DNA from: Staphylococcus condimenti
Lineage (GTDB): Bacteria; Bacillota; Bacilli; Staphylococcales; Staphylococcaceae
NCBI RefSeq assembly: GCF_001618885.1
Contig: NZ_CP015114.1
Coordinates: 2,170,001 to 2,234,000, forward strand
Length of the DNA stretch: 64,000 nt
Direction of reading: 5' to 3'
Part shown: in pieces, positions 10,297 to 18,507 of the stretch
How the letters are laid out: every line of letters begins with the position of its first letter
Position numbering within the stretch: the first letter of the stretch is position 1
Program-made: the position numbers and the translations under genes
The notes under the pieces: generated by a model
Told to the model about the DNA's origin: nothing
Databases searched by the model: none
What the model saw: the letters and a program-made list of their open reading frames with translations, nothing else

Positions 10297-11571
10297 ATGA
10301 CTGAAAGAAAGAGTAATGTTCGTTGGTTTTTTGCACTGGCATTCTTTATTATCGGGGTTATCGCTTATATGGATAGATCAAACATCTCCTTAATTGCAGG
10401 GCCGATGATGGAAGATTTACATATGACAAAGGCGCAATTTGGATTATTAGCAACATTCTTCTCAGCAGGTTATGCTTTAATGCAAGTTCCTTCAGGAATT
10501 CTTGCTGAAAAATTCGGACCGAAAAAAATGCTGTCAATTGCATTGATTTGGTGGAGTGCATTTACGATTTTAACGGGTGTAGTTAAAAATCATGGTTTAT
10601 TATATTTAGTACGTTTCTTATTTGGTATTGGAGAAGCACCTATGTATCCTGCCAATGCAGTATTCAACTCAAACTGGTTCTCACGCGGTGAAAAAGGACG
10701 TGCCTCAAGCGCATTGCTTGCTGGTTCATACTTTGGACCAGTTATTGCACCTGGTGTAACAGTGTTAATTGTCACAATGTTTAATTGGCAAGCTGTATTT
10801 TATATTTTCGGGGCTGTCGGCTTTTTAATCGTAATCTTATGGGCTATTATTGCGAAAGACTTGCCAGAACATCACAAAATGGTAAACGAAGCAGAAAAAC
10901 GCTATATTATTGAAAATCGTGATGTTCAAAATGCTGGGGAAAAACAAAGCGCACCTTGGAGTGCATTCTTCAAACACTTCAGCTTCTATGCGATTGCAGT
11001 TCAATACTTTGTAGTACAATTTATCGTTGGTTTATTCTTAATTTGGTTACCGACTTATGTTATGGAACAATATCATGTGAAATATACTTCTTTAGGTTTA
11101 TTAGCAGGGATTCCATGGTTAGCAATGCTGCTTTGTATTATGGGATTCGGTGCACTTTCAGATAGACTTTTACAAGCTGGTAAATCACGTTTTGTAGCAC
11201 GTGGCTCAATTGCTATTATCGGAATGATTATTTTCAGTATTGGTCTTTTATTTGCTATCCGCAGTGAAGTCTTAGAAGTAAATATTGCTTGGCTGGCAGT
11301 CTGCTTAAGCGGTATGGGTATTACAACTGGTATGAGCTGGGCAGCAGCTGCTGATATTGGCCGTAACTTCTCTGGTACTGTATCAGGATGGATGAACTTA
11401 TGGGGCAATGTTGGTGCAATGCTTAGTCCATTACTTGCAGGTATTTTAGCTGATTTAATCGGATGGACTTGGACTTTACAATCTTTATTAGTACTTGTAG
11501 TTATCGCGATTTTCATGTGGTTCTTTGTAAAACCAGACAGAGCATTAGTTGCTGAAGAAGATAAATATTAA
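10297..11571 (+). CDS. MFS transporter, anion:cation symporter (ACS) family
   Basis: A 424-residue, 12-helix major facilitator. The N-terminal YMDRSNISLIAGPM and the motif EAPMYPANAVFNSNWFS with IGEAP are typical of the ACS family (hexuronate, glucarate/galactarate, galactonate and phthalate carriers). It most likely takes up a sugar acid with protons. No catabolic genes for hexuronate or aldarate lie nearby, so the substrate is open. GGAAAG lies about 15 bp and GGGATA about 6 bp upstream of the ATG. A cre-like site precedes it and a terminator follows. Confidence 0.8.
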   Translation: MTERKSNVRWFFALAFFIIGVIAYMDRSNISLIAGPMMEDLHMTKAQFGLLATFFSAGYALMQVPSGILAEKFGPKKMLSIALIWWSAFTILTGVVKNHGLLYLVRFLFGIGEAPMYPANAVFNSNWFSRGEKGRASSALLAGSYFGPVIAPGVTVLIVTMFNWQAVFYIFGAVGFLIVILWAIIAKDLPEHHKMVNEAEKRYIIENRDVQNAGEKQSAPWSAFFKHFSFYAIAVQYFVVQFIVGLFLIWLPTYVMEQYHVKYTSLGLLAGIPWLAMLLCIMGFGALSDRLLQAGKSRFVARGSIAIIGMIIFSIGLLFAIRSEVLEVNIAWLAVCLSGMGITTGMSWAAAADIGRNFSGTVSGWMNLWGNVGAMLSPLLAGILADLIGWTWTLQSLLVLVVIAIFMWFFVKPDRALVAEEDKY

Positions 11572-11585
11572 AAATAAGTTGAATA

Positions 11586-11646
11586 AGAAGTACCTCATAT
11601 GGATAGGCAAAGAAAGGGCTGCTGTGTATAGAGGTACTTCTTTTTA
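11586..11646 (+). terminator. Terminator after ACS carrier
   Basis: Stem AGAAGTACCTC (11586-11596) / GAGGTACTTCT (11631-11641) with a 34-base loop and a T run. Confidence 0.75.
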
Positions 11647-11718
11647 CGTGGTTCAAATTTTTGATTTTCGGGAAAAGTAAAAGGAGTAAATAATGTATTT
11701 CAAGAAAGGAAGAGCAAC

Positions 11719-12021
11719 ATGATTACAGTTATTGCGAAAACAAATGTAAATGATATGAATTATGATAGATATATCAGCTTGGCAGGACAACTTGTAGTTG
11801 CTTCTCAAGCAGAAGAAAACAATGTGAGCTATGAACATTATGAAAATACAAATATTCCTAATTCATTCGTTATTATTGAACAATGGAAAGATAGAGCAGC
11901 TTTGAATGCTCACGTAGAAGCAGATCATTTTAAAGTGTATTGGAAAGAAATTACACAACTTTGCATCAATGAACCGACAATTCAGATGTTTGAAGATAGC
12001 GATGAAATCAGTTATGAATAA
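11719..12021 (+). CDS. Antibiotic-biosynthesis-monooxygenase-fold protein
   Basis: A 100-residue ABM-domain protein (ferredoxin-like dimeric alpha-beta barrel): MITVIAKTNV, a central YEHYENTNIPNSFVIIEQW strand pair and AALNAHVEADHFKVYW, where the conserved H near residue 76 sits in the usual A-H-xxxxHF setting. Relatives include YgiN quinol monooxygenase and LsrG-type proteins. AGGAAGA precedes the ATG. It is a single small gene; the substrate cannot be read from the sequence. Confidence 0.8.
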   Translation: MITVIAKTNVNDMNYDRYISLAGQLVVASQAEENNVSYEHYENTNIPNSFVIIEQWKDRAALNAHVEADHFKVYWKEITQLCINEPTIQMFEDSDEISYE

Positions 12022-12062
12022 TCATTTTTTTAATGATACGATATTCTAAAAAATCATAAAAA

Positions 12063-12071
12063 TGCTATAAT
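12063..12071 (+). promoter_or_regulatory. Extended -10 promoter for acetolactate decarboxylase gene
   Basis: TGCTATAAT is an extended -10 element 73 bp before the start codon. The -35 region is poor, as is common with extended -10 promoters. Confidence 0.45.
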
Positions 12072-12143
12072 AGAGGTATTCATAAACAGGTAAAAAAAGA
12101 ATGTATTCCTGAAAATTTAAGATGGATAAGGAGTCTGAGTGTT

Positions 12144-12842
12144 ATGATTTACCAACATGGAACTTTAGGAACTTTGATGGCCGGTATGCTTAAAGGTACA
12201 GCCTCTATCGATGAAATGTTAAAACATGGTGATTTAGGCATCGGAACGTTGGATGGATGCGATGGTGAAGTCATTATTCTAGATAATGAAGCATTTCATG
12301 CAAATGAGTACGGCGAGTTCAAAAAGCTGAATGGTGATGAAATGACACCTTTTTCGACTGTTACAGACTTTAAACCTAATAAAAAATTCGATATTACAAA
12401 TTTGATAACTTCGGAAAATTTATTAGATACAATCTTGGTTAGAATGAAAAGCCAAAATTTGTTCTCAGCGGTTAAAATTCATGGCAGTTTTAAAAAGGTA
12501 CATGTACGCATGATGCCAAAACAAGAGCCACCATACCAACGCTTAATGGAATCCGTAAACCGACAACCTGAATTAACATTTGATACAATTAATGGAACAA
12601 TTGTCGGCTTCTTTACTCCAGAATTATTCCATGGTGTCGGCACAGCTGGCTTCCATTTACATTTTGTAGATCAAGAACGTACAGTCGGTGGTCATGTTTT
12701 AGATTTTGAATTAGAACGCGGCACTGTAGAAATCAATGATGTAGAAACATTTGAACAAAACTTCCCAGTTCACGATGAAGAATTCCTCAATGCAGATATT
12801 GATTACGAAAATATTGATGAAGAAATTCGTTTAGCAGAATAA
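12144..12842 (+). CDS. budA: Alpha-acetolactate decarboxylase
   Basis: A 232-residue enzyme of normal length that turns acetolactate into acetoin, diverting pyruvate from acid to a neutral product. It has the N-terminal HGTLGTLMAGMLKG, GDLGIGTLDGCDGEVIILD and the zinc-site region with histidines in GFHLHF and GGHVLDF (about residues 171-192). AAGGAGTCTGAG precedes the ATG. The acetolactate synthase gene normally paired with it is not in the window, so it stands alone between terminators. Also called alsD. Confidence 0.92.
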   Translation: MIYQHGTLGTLMAGMLKGTASIDEMLKHGDLGIGTLDGCDGEVIILDNEAFHANEYGEFKKLNGDEMTPFSTVTDFKPNKKFDITNLITSENLLDTILVRMKSQNLFSAVKIHGSFKKVHVRMMPKQEPPYQRLMESVNRQPELTFDTINGTIVGFFTPELFHGVGTAGFHLHFVDQERTVGGHVLDFELERGTVEINDVETFEQNFPVHDEEFLNADIDYENIDEEIRLAE

Positions 12843-12858
12843 TATAGCAATTTAACTA

Positions 12859-12890
12859 GGCAACTTCTTTTGCAGGAAGTTGCTTTTTTA
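12859..12890 (+). terminator. Terminator after budA
   Basis: GCAACTTC / GAAGTTGC stem, eight-base loop, TTTTTT tail. Confidence 0.9.
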
Positions 12891-12989
12891 AATGATCTCA
12901 TTTTCACCAGGAATTACCAAGTTTGAAAGAGATGATACAATGGTAACTGATAGATATCTAAGTAAAAGAGAGAGAAAGGGGTCTATATA

Positions 12990-14891
12990 ATGGCTCATTA
13001 CATAAGTTCGCTATTTCGGTTTACACGTCAAAATGTGAACTTTAAAAAGGGCAGCAGACAATGTCTTTTAATGCTGATTCCTTTATTGGTCGGCTATTTT
13101 GTTGGCCAGTTCCAGTGGGGATTATTGATGGCGACAGGAACACTGACAAATATCTATGTATTTGGTGGTTCAGATAAATCGAAATTACGAATTGTTTGGT
13201 GGTGTGCAGTTGGATTTACACTTTGTATTATATTAGGAACTATTACAGTGCCTATTCCGCTCCTCTTCGGTTTATTGCTGCTTATTGTGACAGTGATAGC
13301 ATATTACATTTTTAGCGCACTTGAAATTCCAGGTCCTTCATCTACCTTCTTTATTGTGACATTCGCTTTACCTATTAATATGCCAGTTGCACCTGAAGAG
13401 GCTTTAATGCGAGGTTTAATGGTATTTTGCGGAGGAATGTTGACTATTCTTGTAGTTTGGTTAATGCTGAAGTTTCAAAAAAAGAGTGGGGAAGTCAGTG
13501 CAGTCGAAAATGAATATCAGCTTTTAGTACAACTTTTTCAAGATTTTTCAGACGAAGAAAAATTTAGAATGACAACTAAACAATTAGTGAGTCAATTTAA
13601 ATCTGCCAACAAACAATTGATTACTTCTTCAAGTTCAGGTAAGAAACAGCCAAATGAATTACAACGTCTATATCTGCTGCATAATAACGCAGAAGGTATT
13701 TTCGCTGAAGTATTAGAATTGAAAACAAAAGAAGTTAAAGTACTTCCGGATATATTGCTTGAAATGATGAAATACGTTGCACAAAGTGTTCTGCAGAATA
13801 ATACATCAAATAATCAAGGAGAGTGGAATGAAAAAGTAGAATTATCTCCTGATTTCCAACGATTAGAAAAACAAATTTACCGTACGGATGAAATTTTATA
13901 CAGTCCAGAAGGTCAAGTTAAATATGAAGCACATTTACGTCAACCATTATATGGCAAGCAGTTAATTTATAATTTGACCTTAGACTCATTAGTATTTATG
14001 AATACAATGCGTTATTGCGTCATTATGGGTATTGCGATTTTTATTGCACTGATGTTCGATTTCGATAAAGCATATTGGGTGCCGTTAACCGCACATACGA
14101 TTTTAATCGGCACGAATACAATTCATAGTATGGAACGTGCAGTAGCTAGAACTATCGGTACTTTTGCAGGTGTAATTACCTTAAGTATTATTCTGGCATT
14201 TCATCCTTCCATGCTTGTCAGTATATTTATATTATCTTTCAGTGCCATGTTTACTGAAGCACTAGTGGGAGCCAATTATGCGTTAGCTATGATTTTTATC
14301 ACGACACAAGTTATTACATTAAATGGATTGGCTTCGGGAAAATTATCGATTTTAATTGCGCTGCCACGAATGTTGGATGTAGTGATGGGTGTCGTAATTG
14401 CAGTGATCGGCTTGCTTATTTTAGGACGGAAAAACGCGTCACAAACACTGCCCTTGGCCATTTCAGAAGTTGTACGGTATGAAGCTTCGTTTTTCTATTA
14501 TCTGTTTTCAAAAAATGGCTATATTGAACATCATGAACCAAAGTTTGATGAAATGAAGTTAAGCATTAAATTGAGTAATATGAATGGTATGTATAATAAT
14601 GCGCATGGTGAATTATTTACAAATACTCAAAAAGTCAGCCGTTATTATCCAGTGATGTTTGCATTGGAAGAAATCAGTTTTATGTTATCTCGAGCACAGC
14701 ATAATCCGCATCCTGAAACGATAGATGATGTAAATATGGGTCAATATTTGATTGCATTTGAAGAGATTGCATTGCATTTCGAAAAAGGTATACCAATGAA
14801 GTTCGGTACTGGATTGCCCTCATTACCTCAATATGTCAATATACGTTCTTCATTGTTGAATATCCAACAATATACGCGTTTGCAGGAATAA
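12990..14891 (+). CDS. FUSC/YccS-type membrane protein
   Basis: A 633-residue protein with two blocks of about five to six membrane segments (about 25-165 and 345-475) separated and followed by soluble, mainly helical domains. This duplicated layout and the GTLTNIYVFGG and VPLTAHTILIGTN motifs are typical of the fusaric-acid-resistance-like/aromatic acid exporter superfamily. An efflux role is assumed from family only. AAAGGGG lies about 10 bp before the ATG. It is monocistronic or loosely linked to the DUF2188 gene 85 bp downstream. Confidence 0.75.
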   Translation: MAHYISSLFRFTRQNVNFKKGSRQCLLMLIPLLVGYFVGQFQWGLLMATGTLTNIYVFGGSDKSKLRIVWWCAVGFTLCIILGTITVPIPLLFGLLLLIVTVIAYYIFSALEIPGPSSTFFIVTFALPINMPVAPEEALMRGLMVFCGGMLTILVVWLMLKFQKKSGEVSAVENEYQLLVQLFQDFSDEEKFRMTTKQLVSQFKSANKQLITSSSSGKKQPNELQRLYLLHNNAEGIFAEVLELKTKEVKVLPDILLEMMKYVAQSVLQNNTSNNQGEWNEKVELSPDFQRLEKQIYRTDEILYSPEGQVKYEAHLRQPLYGKQLIYNLTLDSLVFMNTMRYCVIMGIAIFIALMFDFDKAYWVPLTAHTILIGTNTIHSMERAVARTIGTFAGVITLSIILAFHPSMLVSIFILSFSAMFTEALVGANYALAMIFITTQVITLNGLASGKLSILIALPRMLDVVMGVVIAVIGLLILGRKNASQTLPLAISEVVRYEASFFYYLFSKNGYIEHHEPKFDEMKLSIKLSNMNGMYNNAHGELFTNTQKVSRYYPVMFALEEISFMLSRAQHNPHPETIDDVNMGQYLIAFEEIALHFEKGIPMKFGTGLPSLPQYVNIRSSLLNIQQYTRLQE

Positions 14892-14898
14892 TTAAATA

Positions 14899-14926
14899 CT
14901 GACAAAAAGTAAAGATTTATTATATG
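14899..14926 (+). promoter_or_regulatory. Possible promoter of the DUF2188 gene
   Basis: CTGACA and TATATG separated by 16 bases, ending 49 bp before the start codon. A plausible but imperfect SigA promoter. Confidence 0.35.
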
Positions 14927-14975
14927 TGAATAGTGGTATATGAGAAGTAATATTAAAATGAAGAGGAGGACGCTT

Positions 14976-15389
14976 ATGCCTTGGACTTTAGATGATTACC
15001 CAGACTCTTGGAAAAATCTTAAAGAATTAGAACGTAAAAAAGCAATTGATATCGGTAATGCAATGCTAGAAGATGGTTATGAAGAAGGGCGTGCGATTCC
15101 GATTGCTACGGAACAAGCTGAAGAATGGTATCAACATGCGACAAAACAAGAATTGGATGAATTAAAAAACAAAGACATTACGAAGCATAAAAAAGACAAA
15201 GATGCCAATCCAGAATTAAATGAAAACGATGTAGAAGTTTATAAGGAAGATGGTAAATGGAAAGTGCGTACTTATGGTGCGAAACGCGCTGCAGATGATT
15301 ATGATTCTAAAGATGAAGCGGTTAAGCGCGCTGAACATATTGCGAATAACCGCGGAACTAAAGTGCATGTGAAAAAAGCTGGCGAATAG
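14976..15389 (+). CDS. DUF2188 family protein (YdaT-like)
   Basis: A 137-residue very hydrophilic protein. Start ATG at 14976 (MPWTLDDYPDSW) follows GAGGAGG by six bases; the frame upstream of it has no support. The N-terminal half (residues 1-60) resembles the small family that begins MPWT-DYP-SMKNL; the C-terminal half (about 75-135) is the DUF2188 repeat domain with GKWKVRTYGAKRA and DEAVKRAEHIANN-R-T. B. subtilis YdaT is a general stress protein; no SigB promoter could be recognised here. Function unknown. Confidence 0.75.
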   Translation: MPWTLDDYPDSWKNLKELERKKAIDIGNAMLEDGYEEGRAIPIATEQAEEWYQHATKQELDELKNKDITKHKKDKDANPELNENDVEVYKEDGKWKVRTYGAKRAADDYDSKDEAVKRAEHIANNRGTKVHVKKAGE

Positions 15390-15394
15390 AATTT

Positions 15395-15568
15395 TGAGAA
15401 TTACATGATTATCTAATTTTTAAAGTGGTATTTAATATTTAATGATTCGTATCATCTATTGATGAACGAATTAAGAGGGAGCAACAGATAAGTAAAACTG
15501 TATTTAACTTAATTGACCTCTTAAAGGGTTACTCAGATGGGAGTGCCGCTTTAAGAGGTTTTTTTGTA
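15395..15568 (+). ncRNA. Candidate small RNA with alternative helices
   Basis: No frame of useful length is present. TTAAGAGG at 15471-15478 and again at 15551-15558 can each pair with CCTCTTAA at 15517-15524. The second pairing extends to ACCTCTTAAAG / CTTTAAGAGGT and is followed by seven T, a good terminator; the first would disrupt it. On the plus strand there is no gene downstream, only the 3' end of the opposing CobW gene, so a riboswitch role is unlikely and a free sRNA or a 3' UTR of the DUF2188 gene is more probable. The 5' end is a guess. Confidence 0.35.
15516..15566 (+). terminator. Terminator of the DUF2188 transcript or sRNA
   Basis: Eleven-base-pair stem ACCTCTTAAAG / CTTTAAGAGGT with a 22-base loop followed by TTTTTTT. 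Confidence 0.8.
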
Positions 15569-15570
15569 TG

Positions 15571-15604
15571 AAAAAAGGAAAATACTGATTCAGCATTTTC
15601 CTTT
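15571..15604 (-). terminator. Terminator of the CobW-type gene
   Basis: Stem AAAGGAAAAT / ATTTTCCTTT with an A run on the left that reads as T run on the minus strand, 11 bp beyond the stop codon. Confidence 0.8.
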
Positions 15605-15614
15605 AATAATATGA

Positions 15615-16814
15615 TTAAGCTTGAGTGATATGCCATCCGTATGGTTCAGGTAATTGAGACCAGTCTGATTCGAATTCCTCAGTTGTAAGTAAGCAATCAT
15701 CTAATTCTTTTGTGATTTTTTCTTGATCTAAGTCTGTACCGATAATTACGAATTGTGTATGACGGTCACCAAATTCCGGATCCCAATTTTCACGTACATC
15801 TTCACGTTCATGTAAAATAGCGCGTTGTTTTGGTTCTGACATTGCTGCAACCCAGAATGTAACAGGGTGGATTGATACAGAAGAGCCTGCTTGAGACATT
15901 AAGCATGCAACATGATTATATTGAGCTAACCAAACGATACCTTTAGCACGTACAACTGTGTCCGGCATGTTTTCTAACCAGTTATGGAAACGTTCAGCGT
16001 GGAAAGGTAAACGGCGTTCATAAACAAATGATGAAATGCCGTATTCTTCAGTTTCTGGTGTATGTTCAGCATGACCGCCGTTTGTTAATTCTTGTAACCA
16101 ACCTGCAGAATTACTGGCTTTTTCAAAATCGAATAAGCTCGTATTTAGCACATCACTCAACTCGACTTCTGAATTGACAGTACGGATGAATCTTGCAGTA
16201 GGTTGTAATTTACGCAAGATACTTTCTAGACGATCTAATTCTTCTTCAGTGACTAAGTCTGTTTTGTTTAATACTAATACATCGCAAAATTCTACTTGAT
16301 CGATGAGTAAATCAGCGATTGTGCGTTCATCTTCTTCACTAGCACCTTGTTCGCGATCTACTAAAAGATCTTCTGATTTAATATCGTTGATGAAGCGGTT
16401 CGCATCTACAACAGTAACCATTGTGTCTAAACGGCAAATGCTAGTAAGGTCAATACCAAGTTCGTCATCAATATATGAGAATGTTTGTGCCACTGGAACG
16501 GGTTCAGAAATACCTGTTGATTCAATGACGATTTGATCGATACCGCCGCGTTCAACAATACGTTCAACTTCTTTTAATAAGTCTTCACGTAATGTACAGC
16601 AGATACAACCATTTGATAATTCAACTAATTTTTCATCAGTACGTGAAAGCCCCCCGCCTTCCACAACTAAATCTTTGTCAATGTTAACTTCACTCATATC
16701 ATTAACAATAACAGCGATACGTAATCCTTCTCTATTTTGTAAAATATGGTTTAATAATGTTGTTTTTCCTGAGCCAAGATAACCGCTCAGTACCGTCACA
16801 GGTATTTTAGCCAT
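15615..16814 (-). CDS. CobW/COG0523 GTPase, zinc metallochaperone type
   Basis: A 399-residue G3E GTPase. Walker [10 protein letters not shown] is at residues 11-19, the metal-binding CxCC motif is C70-I-C72-C73 in [11 protein letters not shown], the ESTG motif and NKTD specificity motif follow, and a C-terminal CobW domain ends the chain. It acts in the cytoplasm to hand metal ions to client enzymes or transporters. The perfect Zur operator 38-56 bp upstream makes zinc the likely metal, as with B. subtilis YciC/ZagA. AGGAGG precedes the ATG. Which client it serves is not visible. Confidence 0.9.
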   Translation of the reverse strand: MAKIPVTVLSGYLGSGKTTLLNHILQNREGLRIAVIVNDMSEVNIDKDLVVEGGGLSRTDEKLVELSNGCICCTLREDLLKEVERIVERGGIDQIVIESTGISEPVPVAQTFSYIDDELGIDLTSICRLDTMVTVVDANRFINDIKSEDLLVDREQGASEEDERTIADLLIDQVEFCDVLVLNKTDLVTEEELDRLESILRKLQPTARFIRTVNSEVELSDVLNTSLFDFEKASNSAGWLQELTNGGHAEHTPETEEYGISSFVYERRLPFHAERFHNWLENMPDTVVRAKGIVWLAQYNHVACLMSQAGSSVSIHPVTFWVAAMSEPKQRAILHEREDVRENWDPEFGDRHTQFVIIGTDLDQEKITKELDDCLLTTEEFESDWSQLPEPYGWHITQA

Positions 16815-16851
16815 AAAAAAATCCTCCTATTTATCTATATGCACATCTGTT

Positions 16852-16870
16852 AATCGTAATAATTACGATT
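16852..16870. promoter_or_regulatory. Zur operator
   Basis: AATCGTAATAATTACGATT is a perfect 9-1-9 inverted repeat and equals the core of the Bacillus/Staphylococcus Zur box. It lies 38 bp before the CobW-type gene start, overlapping the probable promoter, so the gene should be repressed when zinc is ample. Confidence 0.9.
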
Positions 16871-17092
16871 TATATTGTATAGAAAAATAGAGGGTGGTGC
16901 AAGGCTATTAGAAATTTTTCTACCTTTATATATGATATATAGGAGAAAATCGAAATGATACTAAAACTGATATTCTCATTTAGAATATTCTTTCATTTGT
17001 TATTTTCAAAATATTTATTTTCCAATAGAAAAAATTTTGTTTAAATCTGAACTCCGTTATAATAAAAGTGTGGAAAGAACGGAGGACATGTT

Positions 17093-17791
17093 ATGTATGT
17101 AGAAAGAAGAGAAACATTAAATCTGAATGCACTCAAACGAGATGTGCAACGAAATATCTCAAAATTTCAAAGTAAACATTACCAAATAGAAGAACTTGTG
17201 GATTTTGTCAGTTTACATCATTTATATGCATCCGCTTTGGAAGAAGTCAGCACAAAACTCAGTATATTAGATAATGATTTTCAAATCCTTTATGAACATA
17301 ATCCGATACACCATATGGAACGACGTGTGAAAGAAATAAGCAGCCTTGTACGTAAGTTAGAGATGCGTGGATTGCCTGTTACTACAGAATCAGCTCGTGC
17401 GAATATTACAGATGTTGCTGGAATCCGTGTAGTATGTAATTATTTAGAAGATTTAGAAGTAGTAGCTTCATTATTATTAAAACAAGCAGATGTTAAATTG
17501 TTAAAAAGAAAAGATTATGTAAAAAGCCCTAAAGACAATGGTTACCGCAGTTTACACCTTGTTGTTTCAATACCGGTATTTTTAACAGACAACGTTGAAC
17601 ATGTACCGGTTGAAATACAACTTCGTACAATCGGAATGGATATGTGGGCAAGTTTAGAGCACAAATTACGTTACAAAAATGCAACGAATACAGAGGTATA
17701 TAAAGATACTTTAAAACAATGTGCTGAAGAAATTGAAGAAGTTGAAAATAAGTTGCAGCATATGCATGGAGAAATACTAAAACAGGATTAA
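17093..17791 (+). CDS. relP: Small alarmone synthetase RelP
   Basis: A 232-residue single-domain (p)ppGpp synthetase. The RelA/SpoT synthetase motifs are present: [11 protein letters not shown] (about 105-115), the basic [18 protein letters not shown] segment (138-155) and VEIQLRT (173-179). There is no hydrolase, TGS or ACT domain, so it is a SAS. Length and N-terminal sequence fit RelP (YwaC) rather than RelQ (about 210 residues, usually next to an NAD kinase). It makes pppGpp/ppGpp from GTP/GDP and ATP during envelope stress. GGAGGACATGTT precedes the ATG; TATAAT at about 17059 may be its -10. Confidence 0.88.
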   Translation: MYVERRETLNLNALKRDVQRNISKFQSKHYQIEELVDFVSLHHLYASALEEVSTKLSILDNDFQILYEHNPIHHMERRVKEISSLVRKLEMRGLPVTTESARANITDVAGIRVVCNYLEDLEVVASLLLKQADVKLLKRKDYVKSPKDNGYRSLHLVVSIPVFLTDNVEHVPVEIQLRTIGMDMWASLEHKLRYKNATNTEVYKDTLKQCAEEIEEVENKLQHMHGEILKQD

Positions 17792-17801
17792 GTAATAGAT
17801 C

Positions 17802-17845
17802 AGAAGCTGGACTATCATTATTCAATGATATTCAGCTTCTTTTAA
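17802..17845 (+). terminator. Terminator after relP
   Basis: Stem AGAAGCTG / CAGCTTCT with an inner ATCATT/AATGAT helix and a T-rich tail. Confidence 0.8.
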
Positions 17846-17968
17846 TTTGGACTTCTTTTCAGATATTGATAAACAATTTAATCGATAAACTAACCGATAG
17901 TTGCTAAATAAAAACACTAATATGCACAGAAAAAGAAAAAAAGTTTGAAAAAAATGCATATTTAATAC

Positions 17969-17997
17969 TTGATTTATGTATATTTATGCGTTATACT
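17969..17997 (+). promoter_or_regulatory. Distal clpL promoter candidate
   Basis: TTGATT, 17-base spacer, TATACT. Transcription would start near 18004, upstream of the CtsR box at 18044, giving a leader of about 500 bases. Confidence 0.5.
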
Positions 17998-18043
17998 TAC
18001 ATATGTAAGGTTGATAAAGCGAATAATTAAAGGTTTTATGATT

Positions 18044-18060
18044 TTTGACTTTAATTGACC
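18044..18060 (-). promoter_or_regulatory. CtsR operator
   Basis: Read on the minus strand, GGTCAATTAAAGTCAAA matches the CtsR direct repeat RGTCAAA-NAN-RGTCAAA at all but one position. CtsR represses clp genes in Firmicutes, and the next gene is clpL. It lies about 450 bp from the coding start, just downstream of the distal promoter. Confidence 0.7.
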
Positions 18061-18350
18061 AAAGTATAAATATACGATAATAAATAAATGACTATTAAAT
18101 CTTAAACGGAACTTGTTGCAGAATCAAAACAATTTATTAAAGTTGCAACTCAAAATGATTTATAAAAACTACAAACTTAAAAAATATTAATTTGGAAAGT
18201 GTTTTAGGAATGCTGAAAAAGGATATAAATACATTGTAACCAATGAGAGTGATATTCATATTTAATGAATGTTATTCGAACAAATTAGTGTTACATCTGT
18301 ATGATATATCGAATTTGCAGCATTCATCACAAGATTTTAACACTCACTTG

Positions 18351-18379
18351 TTGACACGGTTAAAAGATGACATTTTAAT
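18351..18379 (+). promoter_or_regulatory. Proximal clpL promoter with palindromes
   Basis: TTGACA, 17-base spacer, TTTAAT. An inverted repeat ATGACA-N10-TGTCAT (18367-18388) overlaps the -10, and TGTGT-CATATG-TCACA (18381-18396) follows, resembling the Crp/Fnr-type TGTGA-N6-TCACA site. TTAACACTC-N9-CACGGTTAA (18337-18363) has the spacing of the CIRCE/HrcA element, but its right arm matches poorly. Confidence 0.6.
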
Positions 18380-18507
18380 TTGTGTCATATGTCACATGAA
18401 AACGAAAACGATAAAAATTTAAAAAAAGTGTGAAACAGTAATATGAATTAGAAACAAACAGAAATTTGTGTTATGGAGTTTCACCATTTAACGGAGGTTA
18501 TGATTTT

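Larger units (their letters stand above)
17846..18507. other. Long clpL upstream region
   Basis: A 660-bp AT-rich region without a supported gene. It holds two promoter-like sequences (17969-17997 and 18351-18379), a CtsR operator at 18044, and overlapping inverted repeats at 18337-18396 just around the proximal promoter. GTTGCA/TGCAAC arms near 18115-18146 could form a leader hairpin. Confidence 0.6.

Noticed and set aside
11073..11516. 147-residue minus-strand frame inside the ACS carrier
   Set aside because: Codon-shadow of a membrane protein gene, no ribosome site and no independent support.
15516..15566. Possible T-box antiterminator
   Set aside because: GATGGGAGTGCCGC only loosely resembles the T-box core, the leader is too short and no amino acid gene follows.
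18466..18507. TTG start for clpL 14 codons upstream
   Set aside because: No ribosome site before it, and the ATG at 18508 has CGGAGGT and gives the typical MNNGFF start.
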